Below, piece after piece: positions 53,436-60,348 of a stretch of 64,000 nt of DNA (its first letter is position 1; each line of letters opens with the position of its first letter). This DNA is from CADEED01 sp035502995. GTDB lineage: Bacteria > Pseudomonadota > Gammaproteobacteria > Steroidobacterales > Steroidobacteraceae. Under the pieces are notes generated by a model, which ran no database searches, had not been told where the DNA came from, and saw only the letters and a program-made list of their open reading frames with translations. The stretch is taken from NCBI GenBank assembly GCA_035502995.1, contig DATJTW010000055.1, positions 1 through 64,000 of the forward strand. Reading direction: 5' to 3'. The position numbers and the translations under genes were made by a program.

Positions 53436-53824
53436 GCGGCGGCGGGACGAGAGACGGCCGCTCGACGGGCGGGCGTGCGATCGGCAGTGCAGCGGCAACG
53501 CCGGCGCCGGCCCGCACGCCGGAACCGCCGTATTTCGCGGTGATCTTCTCGTCGCAGCGAACCGCCATCGACGAGGGTTACGACGCGATGGGCGAGCGGA
53601 TGGTGGAGCTCGCGGCGCAGCAACCGGGGTTCCTCGGCGTCGAGAGCGTGCGCGATGCGGCGGGTTTCGGCATCACGGTGTCGTACTGGGAATCGGAGGC
53701 GGCGATCGCGGCGTGGCGCGCGCACGGCGAGCACCGCGTCGCGCAGGCGATGGGCGTGAAGAAGTGGTACTCGTCGTTCACGACGCGCGTGGTGCGGGTG
53801 GAGCGAGCGTCGGGCGGGCGGTAG
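53432..53824 (+). CDS. Antibiotic-biosynthesis-monooxygenase (ABM) domain protein
   Basis: 130 residues from a TTG overlapping the GST stop codon. The first 33 residues are low-complexity (Gly, Thr, Ala, Pro), so the true start may be later. The ABM fold covers PYFAVIFSSQRTAIDEGYDAMGERMVELAAQQPGFLGVESVRDAAGFGITVSYWESEAAIAAWRAHGEH. These small dimeric domains act in heme degradation, quinone oxidation or unknown roles. Likely same transcript as the GST. Confidence 0.82.
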   Translation: MSGGGTRDGRSTGGRAIGSAAATPAPARTPEPPYFAVIFSSQRTAIDEGYDAMGERMVELAAQQPGFLGVESVRDAAGFGITVSYWESEAAIAAWRAHGEHRVAQAMGVKKWYSSFTTRVVRVERASGGR

Positions 53825-53908
53825 AGCAGGAGCGTCCTCTCGTCCTACTCGTCGCCAGATCGCGACGTGATTGTCGTGGCCCGCCGACCGCGGCTAGTCT
53901 TGCGGGCC

Positions 53909-54370
53909 ATGAAAAAGTTCTTGTTCCTCGCGTCCGCGCAACGCTTCGGCGATTTCGCGCTGCTGTTGCTGCGACTCGTCGTCGGGTTGTTCCTGATCTT
54001 CGGCGTGTGGGACAACGTCACCAGCCCGGAACGCATGCGCGAGTTCGAGGCCTTCCTCGCGCAGCATCATTTCGCCGCGCCGACGCTGCTGGCGCCGGTG
54101 TCGGTTTATGCGCAGTTGCTGGTCGGCATCGCGTTCGTGCTCGGCCTGTTCACGCGGTGGGCGGGCATCCTCTGCATGATCAACTTCATCGTCGCGATCG
54201 TGATGGTCGATCACTCGGGCGGCATGCGCGGCATCTTCCCGTCGCTGGTGCTCGTGATGATCGGTCTGTATCTCGCGACACACGGTGCCGGCCGCTTCTC
54301 GGTGGACGCGGGCATCCGCGCGAACGAACTGCCGCGCCCGAAGAACGGCGGCGTGCGACTGAAGAAATAG
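53909..54370 (+). CDS. DoxX-family membrane protein
   Basis: 153 residues with four helices: FALLLLRLVVGLFLIFGVW, APTLLAPVSVYAQLLVGIAFVLGLF, WAGILCMINFIVAIVMVDH and IFPSLVLVMIGLYLATHG. DoxX-type fold; members take part in quinone/thiosulfate redox or carotenoid/oxidative-stress systems. The ATG at 53909 gives MKKFLFLASAQRFGDFALL. The stop codon TAG is the first part of the palindromic element that fills the gap to the CYTH gene. Confidence 0.88.
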   Translation: MKKFLFLASAQRFGDFALLLLRLVVGLFLIFGVWDNVTSPERMREFEAFLAQHHFAAPTLLAPVSVYAQLLVGIAFVLGLFTRWAGILCMINFIVAIVMVDHSGGMRGIFPSLVLVMIGLYLATHGAGRFSVDAGIRANELPRPKNGGVRLKK

Positions 54371-54462
54371 GGACGTACCCCATTTTCGCTGTCACATTTG
54401 CAGGTGCGGCGGTGAACGGTGCGTCGTCGGGAAATGTGACAACGAAAATGGGGTACGTCCCT
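54369..54462. repeat. 94-bp inverted-repeat element spanning the doxX-CYTH gap
   Basis: Arms 54369-54399 and 54432-54462 (31 bases) are complementary with one mismatch, starting AGGGACGTACCCCATTTT; the loop is 32 bases. The left edge lies in the DoxX TAG stop codon (54368-54370). The right edge is the first base of the CYTH TTG start codon. The form suggests a REP/MITE-type element or strong terminator. Confidence 0.92.
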
Positions 54463-54986
54463 TGGCACGTAACGTCGAGATCAAGGCACGCATCGAAAAC
54501 GTCGCGCTGCTGACGCCGAAAGTCGCAGCCATCGCCAGCGAAGGCCCGCTCGAGATCGCGCAGGACGACACGTTCTTCGCCTGCGACAACGGCCGCCTCA
54601 AACTACGCGCATTCTCGACCGACTCCGGCGAGCTGATTTTCTACAAACGCGTGAACCAAACGGGACCGAAGGAGTCGTTCTTCTTACGATCCCCAACTAC
54701 TTCACCCGAGACGCTTCGTGAATCGCTATCGCTGGCCTACGGACAAATCGGTCGCATCCGTAAATACCGCACTCTCTTCCTGGTTGGACGTACCCGCGTT
54801 CACCTGGACCGCGTCGAAGGTCTCGGCCATTTTCTCGAGCTCGAAGTCATGCTGGTGGACGATGAGCCCACCGAGCAGGGGGTTCGCGAGGCGAACGACA
54901 TCATGGGCCAGCTCGGCATTCAGCCCGGGCAACTCGTCGAAGGCGCCTACCTCGACCTGATGGGGACCGTCCCCCCGGCCGTTTGA
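54462..54986 (+). CDS. CYTH-domain protein (class IV adenylate cyclase-like)
   Basis: 174 residues from a TTG at 54462. The CYTH signature ExExK is present as VEIKARI, with further sheet residues in GRLKLRAFSTDSGELIFYKRVN, IRKYRTLFLVGRTRVHLDRVEGLGHFLELEVML. Such proteins hydrolyse triphosphates or make cAMP. The middle part (about 54660-54790) is less GC-rich than its surroundings and uses codons such as TTA, which may mark transfer. The last residues, MGTVPPAV, are encoded by a palindromic repeat (GGGGACCGTCCCC). Confidence 0.85.
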   Translation: MARNVEIKARIENVALLTPKVAAIASEGPLEIAQDDTFFACDNGRLKLRAFSTDSGELIFYKRVNQTGPKESFFLRSPTTSPETLRESLSLAYGQIGRIRKYRTLFLVGRTRVHLDRVEGLGHFLELEVMLVDDEPTEQGVREANDIMGQLGIQPGQLVEGAYLDLMGTVPPAV

Positions 54987-55100
54987 GGTCGGCTCCGGTC
55001 GACCGCGCCAGACCCACGCGTTCACCCGCACCCGGCGACGCCCTCCCACTCGACGCGCGTGACCGTCCCCATTTGCTAGCAAACGGGGACTGTCCCCATT
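54960..55100. repeat. Palindromic repeats at the end of the CYTH gene
   Basis: ATGGGGACCGTCCCC (54960-54974) lies in the CYTH 3' codons. A second hairpin, GACCGTCCCCATTTGCTAGC with AAACGGGGACTGTCCCC, covers 55061-55097. Same family as the elements near 40.2 kb and 54.4 kb. Between them (54987-55060) nothing else is recognised. Confidence 0.8.
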
Positions 55101-55153
55101 ATTCGGGAACGGCAGCACCGGCCGCCGGTCTGTGCTCTGCGAGGGAGAAAATC

Positions 55154-56209
55154 ATGAAGAGCCCGGTTCTGGGACTGGCCTTGTCCACGCTCGCCTTCGG
55201 CGCGAGCTCCGTCTACCTGTGGGTGCAGCTCGACGAGCAGCGGGAGCAGGCCGCCGCCGTCAGCCAGGCCAACACCGAATTGACCGCGCGTCTCGCCGAG
55301 TTCGATCAGCGTCGCAACGCCTTCGCACAGCACCGCCTGAACGGCCCCGGCCCTGGTCCCGGCGGCACGCCACCACCCCCCGGTGCGCTGGCCATGAACG
55401 GCCCGCCCTCATCCGCGAAGACCGACGCCACCGAAGACGCCAGCCCCTGGCGCAACCGCAATCGCACGATGGAAAACGCGCCGGAGATGCCGGCGGCCAT
55501 GGTCAAGATGATGCGCGCCAACATGCGCGCCCAGAACAAGAAGCTCTACTTCGACCTGCAGTCCAGGCTCGGTCTCTCCGCCGACGACACCAACGCGATG
55601 CTCGACCTCATAACCGACCAGCAGGCCGGCGGCTTCCGCCGCTTCCGCAACCAGAATCCCGAGCAGGCCCGCGACAGCTGGGAAGCCGAACAGGCGAAGA
55701 GCAAGGCGCAGATCACCGACCTCCTCGGCCCCGCAAAGGCCACCGAATTCGAGGAATACCAGAAGACGATGCCGTCGCGCTCCGAGCTCCTGATGATCTC
55801 GCAGCAGCTCGAAGGCGTGGACACGCCGCTGACCGACGATCAGCGCACGAAGCTCCTGGCCACGCTGGTCGAAGAACGCGAACGCATCCCGATGCCGACG
55901 TTCGAGACCGGCGAACAGCAGGCCGACTATCAGAAGACCTACAGCGAGTGGCAGGCCGACTACGAAAAACGCGTCGCCGACCAGGCGCGCGGCATCCTGT
56001 CGTCCGAGCAGCTCTCTACCTACCAGGAATACCAGACCTGGCAGCAGCAGATGCGCGAGCAGTTCGCGGTGTCCGGCGGTCCGCCGATGCGCGGCATGCG
56101 CGGTGGCGGCCCGATGTTCATGGCCGCGCCCGCGGGCGGCGTAGCCTTCGCGGTCACGACCGAGACGAACTCCTCCCGTCCGACGGAAAACACCGCCAGG
56201 CCGAAGTAG
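55154..56209 (+). CDS. Membrane-anchored protein with Gly/Pro-rich segment, unknown
   Basis: 351 residues. One N-terminal hydrophobic helix (SPVLGLALSTLAFGASSVYLWV) serves as anchor or uncleaved signal. A short coiled coil precedes a Gly/Pro-rich stretch (GPGPGPGGTPPPPGA). A long charged helical region follows (Spy/LTXXQ-like appearance: LGLSADDTNAMLDLI, LLGPAKATEFEEYQKTM, LTDDQRTKLLATLVEER, ILSSEQLSTYQEYQ). The L-T/S-x-x-Q pattern suggests a periplasmic chaperone-like role; this is inference. GGGAGA precedes the ATG. Confidence 0.75.
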   Translation: MKSPVLGLALSTLAFGASSVYLWVQLDEQREQAAAVSQANTELTARLAEFDQRRNAFAQHRLNGPGPGPGGTPPPPGALAMNGPPSSAKTDATEDASPWRNRNRTMENAPEMPAAMVKMMRANMRAQNKKLYFDLQSRLGLSADDTNAMLDLITDQQAGGFRRFRNQNPEQARDSWEAEQAKSKAQITDLLGPAKATEFEEYQKTMPSRSELLMISQQLEGVDTPLTDDQRTKLLATLVEERERIPMPTFETGEQQADYQKTYSEWQADYEKRVADQARGILSSEQLSTYQEYQTWQQQMREQFAVSGGPPMRGMRGGGPMFMAAPAGGVAFAVTTETNSSRPTENTARPK

Positions 56210-56219
56210 TCTGCGCGGC

Positions 56220-56615
56220 ATGAAAACCGACGAAGACCAGATCCGCGAACTGGTGGCCACCTGGATGTCGGCGACGAAAGCCGGCGATCTCGACACCGTG
56301 CTCGATCTCATGACCGACGACGTGGTGTTCCTCGTGGCCGGCCAGCAACCGTTCGGCAAGCGGGAATTCGCCGCGCGCATGAAACCGCCGGTTTCCGGCG
56401 CGCCGGCGCCGGCGATCGACGGGCACAGCCACATCAAGGAGCTGCACGTCGAGGGCAACCTCGCGTACCTCGTGAACCAGCTCGACGTGGACATCTCGCC
56501 GCCCCACGGCCCGACCACGCGCCACACCGGTCACGTGCTGACCGTCTTGCGCAAACAGGGTGGACGGTGGCAACTTGCGCGCGACGCCAATCTACTTCAG
56601 CCAGTGAGACTCTGA
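56220..56615 (+). CDS. SnoaL/SgcJ-type NTF2-fold protein
   Basis: 131 residues: DEDQIRELVATWMSATKAGDLDTVLDLMTDDVVFLV ... THTGHVLTVLRKQ-type C-terminal strands with GGRWQLARDANL. Matches the SgcJ/EcaC (DUF4440-like) NTF2 family. Function unknown. Its TGA overlaps the ATG of the GFA gene (TGATG), so the two are cotranslated. Confidence 0.87.
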   Translation: MKTDEDQIRELVATWMSATKAGDLDTVLDLMTDDVVFLVAGQQPFGKREFAARMKPPVSGAPAPAIDGHSHIKELHVEGNLAYLVNQLDVDISPPHGPTTRHTGHVLTVLRKQGGRWQLARDANLLQPVRL

Positions 56616-56962
56616 TGCATCATCGCGGCAGCTGTCATTGCGGAAACGTCGCCATCGAGTTCGACGCGGACATCCAGGGCGCGATGTCCTGCAACTGCTC
56701 CATCTGCTCGCGCGGCGGCGCGTTGCTGACGTTCATCCCGCGCGACGCCATGAAGCTCGACGCCGCGCCGGATGCGATGACGACGTACACGTTCAACAAG
56801 CACGTCATCCAGCACAAGTTCTGCAAGACCTGCGGCATCAAGGTGTTCGGCGAGGGCACCGATCCGAAGGGCAACCGGATGGCGGCGATCAACGTGCGCT
56901 GCCTCGAGAACTTCGAGTTCGAGAAGCTGCCCGTGCAGCATTTCGACGGCCGGTCGATGTAA
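56615..56962 (+). CDS. GFA-family zinc-binding protein (glutathione-dependent formaldehyde-activating type)
   Basis: 115 residues with the zinc cysteines of the GFA/CENP-V fold: GSCHCGNV near residue 6, SCNCSICSRGG, and KFCKTCGIK. Family members bind glutathione-type adducts, though most lack proven formaldehyde chemistry. Overlaps the SnoaL-type gene by one base. A second GFA gene lies at 59094; the two are only moderately similar, so not a recent duplicate. Confidence 0.92.
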   Translation: MHHRGSCHCGNVAIEFDADIQGAMSCNCSICSRGGALLTFIPRDAMKLDAAPDAMTTYTFNKHVIQHKFCKTCGIKVFGEGTDPKGNRMAAINVRCLENFEFEKLPVQHFDGRSM

Positions 56963-56969
56963 GCGCCGC

Positions 56970-57341
56970 TTGGAGCGACTCTTATATATGAGCGCCGCCG
57001 TGGCCGGGTTCCTCGGCGTGGCATTCGGCGCTTTCGGTGCGCATGCGCTGCGCGCCAAGTTGTCGCCCGATATGCTGGCCGTCTTCGAGACCGGCGTGCG
57101 CTACCAGATGTTCCACGTCGTCGCGGTGTTCGCCGCCGCCTGGGCGGCGGGGCGGTGGCAGAAGCCGGTGTTCGGCGTGGCGGGCGCGCTGTTCCTGGCG
57201 GGCATCGCCGTGTTCTCCGGCTCGCTCTATCTACTGGCGCTGACCGGCGAGCGCTGGTTGGGCGCGGTCACCCCGCTGGGTGGCCTCGCGTTGCTGTCCG
57301 GCTGGCTGCTGCTCGCGGTCGGTGCTTTTCGTGCGCGCTGA
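56970..57341 (+). CDS. DUF423 (YgdD-type) membrane protein
   Basis: 123 residues, four helices: AAVAGFLGVAFGAFGAHAL (family signature GAFGAHAL), MFHVVAVFAAAWAA, VAGALFLAGIAVFSGSLYLLAL and LGGLALLSGWLLLAVGAF. Function unknown. The TTG at 56970 gives the usual N-terminus MERLLYMSAA; the ATG at 56988 is possible. The stop codon lies within the start of the next gene. Confidence 0.9.
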   Translation: MERLLYMSAAVAGFLGVAFGAFGAHALRAKLSPDMLAVFETGVRYQMFHVVAVFAAAWAAGRWQKPVFGVAGALFLAGIAVFSGSLYLLALTGERWLGAVTPLGGLALLSGWLLLAVGAFRAR

Positions 57342-58008
57342 GTCTGGCGCGTTCGTCATTGCGGCGCTGCTGTTCGCGACGGCGGCGCCGGCCGGCGTCC
57401 TCAAGTGTGCGAGCCACACGATCACCGCGCCGGACGCCAGCGCGGCGATACACGCGGCGCGTCGCGCAGCCGGCGACTCGAAGATCCGCGCGCGCAGCCT
57501 CAGCGTTTGCCTGAACCCCGGCCGCGGACGCGCCTGGTACGGCGCGGAGCCGGAGCCGCAGGCCGATGGTTCGGTCGTCAAACCATCCGTCGAGTGCCTG
57601 AGGGGCACCGGCCCGTGGCGCTGCGAAAAGCTCGAGCAGCGCACCGCGCGTTTCGACGTCGCGCTGCGCGACGGTCCCGCCCGCTACGAATTCGCGCTAC
57701 CCGCGACGATGGACATCGGCCTCGCCCGCCAGCTCGTCACCCGCGCCTTCGAGATCGCACCGACGCTGACGGCGACGCAGGAGTGCAACTATCGACCGCC
57801 GCGCGATCCGAAGCCGGGCGCCGACGACATGTCCGCTTTCCATCGCTCGTTCGAGCGCCGTCTAGACGACCCGTGGGCGAACGTGGACGCGGACCCGGAC
57901 GGCTCCGTGGGCGTGGTCTTCGACTTCAACGGCCTCACTTTTCGCCCCGCCGCTACCGGCGATGGCTGGTCGTTCGAGTGCTGGTACGTCGTCGTCGTCG
58001 TCAGCTGA
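57331..58008 (+). CDS. Exported protein, unknown
   Basis: 225 residues from a GTG at 57331 (57322 is also possible). Signal peptide AFVIAALLFATAAPAG, then a domain with conserved-looking cysteines (LKCASH, SVCLNPG, VECLRG, WRCEK, QECNY, FECWY) that could form three disulfides in the periplasm. Not recognised. Starts within the DUF423 gene, so it is probably translationally coupled. Confidence 0.68.
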   Translation: MRAESGAFVIAALLFATAAPAGVLKCASHTITAPDASAAIHAARRAAGDSKIRARSLSVCLNPGRGRAWYGAEPEPQADGSVVKPSVECLRGTGPWRCEKLEQRTARFDVALRDGPARYEFALPATMDIGLARQLVTRAFEIAPTLTATQECNYRPPRDPKPGADDMSAFHRSFERRLDDPWANVDADPDGSVGVVFDFNGLTFRPAATGDGWSFECWYVVVVVS

Positions 58009-58081
58009 ACCACTGACAGTTCGGCAGTTCCGCCCCGCGGCGTCACTGGCGCCCGCCGGCGCGCGCGCCTAATGTCCGCGC

Positions 58082-58705
58082 ATGATCTTCAACGACTACT
58101 ACGCCGACGTCCCCGACGACATCCTCGAGAAGTTCGTCACCAGCCAGCCGCTGTGCCGCTTCGTCACCGCCGGCGCCGACGGCCAGCCGCACATCGGTCT
58201 GTACCCGTTCGTCTATCTACGCGACACGATCGAGATCCACCTGCACCGCGCCGACGAGCAGCTGGTCGACCTGCGCGCCAATCGCAAATGCGCGCTCGAA
58301 GTCGACGAAGTGCACGGCACCATTCCCTCGAACTGGGTCCACCCGACCAACGCCATGTTCGCCACCGCCTATCACCGCACCGTGATCTTCGAATGCGACG
58401 CCGAGGTCTCCGACGACCACGCCGTGCTCGCCGCGCAGCAGGCGCGGCTCATGTCCACCTACCAACCCGAGGGCAATCACAAGCCGATCACGGCCGACGC
58501 GGCGATGTACCGCGGCCCCTTCAACGAGATCTCCGCGCTGACGCTCACCGTCCGCGCGCGCAAGGTGAAGTGGAAGCTGGCGCAGAACCGCGACCGCAAG
58601 GCGCGCGAGAAGATCATCGCCGAGCTGCGCCGGCGAGGCCGTCCGACCGACGCCGGGGCCGCCGATGCGCTGCAATGGACGCTCGACCACGAGGCGTCGA
58701 AGTAG
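58082..58705 (+). CDS. Pyridoxamine 5'-phosphate oxidase-like FMN-binding protein
   Basis: 207 residues with the split-barrel pattern of PaiB/PNPOx proteins: PLCRFVTAGADGQPHIGLYPFVYL, IEIHLHRADEQLVDLRANRKCALEVDE, TAYHRTVIFECDAEV. FMN or F420-type cofactor likely; the substrate is unknown. The C-terminal helix (KAREKIIAELRRRG) is typical of this group. First of a tight run of three genes (2-bp gap, then an overlap). Confidence 0.88.
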   Translation: MIFNDYYADVPDDILEKFVTSQPLCRFVTAGADGQPHIGLYPFVYLRDTIEIHLHRADEQLVDLRANRKCALEVDEVHGTIPSNWVHPTNAMFATAYHRTVIFECDAEVSDDHAVLAAQQARLMSTYQPEGNHKPITADAAMYRGPFNEISALTLTVRARKVKWKLAQNRDRKAREKIIAELRRRGRPTDAGAADALQWTLDHEASK

Positions 58706-58707
58706 TC

Positions 58708-59097
58708 ATGCCGATCGGCCGCGTCGTGGCGGTCTGGATGCTGCTCATGCTCGTGGAGACTGCGCACGGCATCGCGCGCGAAGTCTTCCTCGCGCCGCTG
58801 CTCGGCGACCTGCAGGCGCGGCAGCTCGGCGTGGCGGTCGGCAGCCTCCTCGTCTTCCTGATCGCCCTCGCGACCGTGCGCTGGATGGGCGCCCGCACGG
58901 CGCGCTCGCAGTGGATGGCGGGCGGAACCTGGGTCGCGCTGACATTCTCGTTCGAGGTCCTGCTCGGCCTGTGGCTGGGCTTCTCCTGGCACCGGATCCT
59001 CGCGGACTACGACCCCGCGCGTGGCGGCTTCATGGTGCTCGGACTCGTGGTGATGCTGATCGCGCCGCGCGTCACCGCTAGAATCCGCGGCCTATGA
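58708..59097 (+). CDS. Small membrane protein, unknown
   Basis: 129 residues with four hydrophobic segments (VVAVWMLLMLVETAHGI, AVGSLLVFLIALATV, WVALTFSFEVLLGLWLGF, GGFMVLGLVVMLIAPRV). No family recognised with confidence. The ATG at 58708 follows the PNPOx-like stop codon by 2 bases, and its stop codon overlaps the ATG of the next gene (ATGA at 59094). It lies in the same transcript. Confidence 0.78.
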   Translation: MPIGRVVAVWMLLMLVETAHGIAREVFLAPLLGDLQARQLGVAVGSLLVFLIALATVRWMGARTARSQWMAGGTWVALTFSFEVLLGLWLGFSWHRILADYDPARGGFMVLGLVVMLIAPRVTARIRGL

Positions 59098-59492
59098 ACG
59101 AACCGATGATCGTCCACACCGGCGGCTGCCATTGCGGCCGCGTGCGCTTCGAAGTCGACGCGCCGGCCGAGCTCGTCATCGACGAGTGCAACTGCTCGAT
59201 GTGTTCGCGCACGGCCTATCTACATCTGATCGTGCCGGCGGACCGCTTCCGCATCACGCAGGGCCGCGACGCGCTGACCACCTACACGTTCAACACCGGC
59301 ACCGCGAAGCATCTCTTCTGCGCCACCTGCGGCATCAAGCCGTTCTACGTGCCGCGCTCGCATCCGGACGGCTGGAGTGTGAATGCGCGTTGCATCGATC
59401 CGGGCACCGTGACCGCGATGAGGGTGAACGCGGTCGATGGCAGGAACTGGGAGCAGCACTACCCCGCCGGCCGCGGCGAGTTCGTGGCCTGA
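59094..59492 (+). CDS. GFA-family zinc-binding protein
   Basis: 132 residues. GGCHCGRVRFEV, ECNCSMCSRTA and LFCATCGIKPFYVPRS carry the zinc-ligand cysteines of GFA proteins. Coupled by ATGA overlap to the membrane-protein gene. Its stop codon is followed after 9 bases by the convergent-end palindrome. Second GFA protein in 2.5 kb. Confidence 0.92.
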   Translation: MNEPMIVHTGGCHCGRVRFEVDAPAELVIDECNCSMCSRTAYLHLIVPADRFRITQGRDALTTYTFNTGTAKHLFCATCGIKPFYVPRSHPDGWSVNARCIDPGTVTAMRVNAVDGRNWEQHYPAGRGEFVA

Positions 59493-59501
59493 GCTGCGGC
59501 A

Positions 59502-59535
59502 CCATTTCCAGGAAATGGGGTCTGACCCCATTTCA
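59502..59535. repeat. Double palindrome at convergent gene ends (GGGGTCTGACCCC type)
   Basis: CCATTTCC-A-GGAAATGG (59502-59518) overlaps AAATGGGGTC-T-GACCCCATTT (59513-59533); both are perfect. The gloB stop codon (TCA on plus, 59533-59535) begins at the last base of the second palindrome. Probable bidirectional terminator and member of the same repeat family. Confidence 0.88.
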
Positions 59536-60324
59536 CCACTTGTTCCGCAGCTCCCGCAGTTTCACGAACACCGTCCGCGCATCCGGCTTCTCTCCGATCT
59601 CCGGAAACTTCTCCCGCAACCGCGCCGCGATCTCCGGGTTCGCCAGCCGCAGGAACGCGTTCACGCGCTTCTCCTCGCCCAGCGTCGTCACGCGCGCCTC
59701 CGCCGGCTGGTGCGCCCGCGCCCCGGCCAGCGCCTTCGCCGCATCCGCATTCCCCGGCTCCCGGTCCAGCGTGAACATCAGGTTCCGCGCCATGTATTCG
59801 TGCCCCGGATACACGCGCGTCGCGTCGGGTAGTTTGGCCAGCTGATCGACGAACGTCTCGTACAGCAGCCCGGGATCCCCGCCGTTGTGGCAGTTCCCCG
59901 CGCCCGCATTGAACAACGTATCGCCGCAGAACAGCGCCGGCGAATCCCCATGCTCCAGCAGGCACACGTGCGCCCGCGTATGCCCCGGTGTATCCAGCGC
60001 CTCGAGTTCCACGGTCTTCCCCACCTTGATGACGTCGCCGCGCACCAGCCCGCGGTCGACGCCCCCTATCTTCCCGGCCGCGCCCGCATGCGCCAGCACC
60101 TTCGCACCGGTCGCCTTCACGACGTCCGCATTCCCGCCGCAATGATCCCAGTGCTCGTGCGTGTTCAGGATCTGCGTGATCTGGAACCCGTGTTCCTTCG
60201 CCGCGTCCAGCATCGCGCGCGCATCCAGCGGATCCACCGCCAGCGCCTCGCCGGTCTGCGAACACGCGATCAGATACTGGAAATTGCGCAGGTCGTTCGC
60301 GACCCACAGTCTCTCGACGATCAT
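59533..60324 (-). CDS. gloB: Hydroxyacylglutathione hydrolase (glyoxalase II)
   Basis: 263 residues. Metallo-beta-lactamase fold with THEHWDHCGGN, DTPGHTRAHVC, FCGDTLF and YPGHEY metal ligands. The C-terminal glutathione-binding helix region (EKRVNAFLRLANPEI) is present. It hydrolyses S-lactoylglutathione to lactate and glutathione. The ATG at 60324 is standard (MIVERLWVANDLRNFQYLIA). Its TGA stop codon adjoins the palindromic repeat. 24 bases downstream of the histidine-kinase gene. Confidence 0.96.
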   Translation of the reverse strand: MIVERLWVANDLRNFQYLIACSQTGEALAVDPLDARAMLDAAKEHGFQITQILNTHEHWDHCGGNADVVKATGAKVLAHAGAAGKIGGVDRGLVRGDVIKVGKTVELEALDTPGHTRAHVCLLEHGDSPALFCGDTLFNAGAGNCHNGGDPGLLYETFVDQLAKLPDATRVYPGHEYMARNLMFTLDREPGNADAAKALAGARAHQPAEARVTTLGEEKRVNAFLRLANPEIAARLREKFPEIGEKPDARTVFVKLRELRNKW

Positions 60325-60348
60325 TCCGCCACTCCCTGGCTCTCGCCT

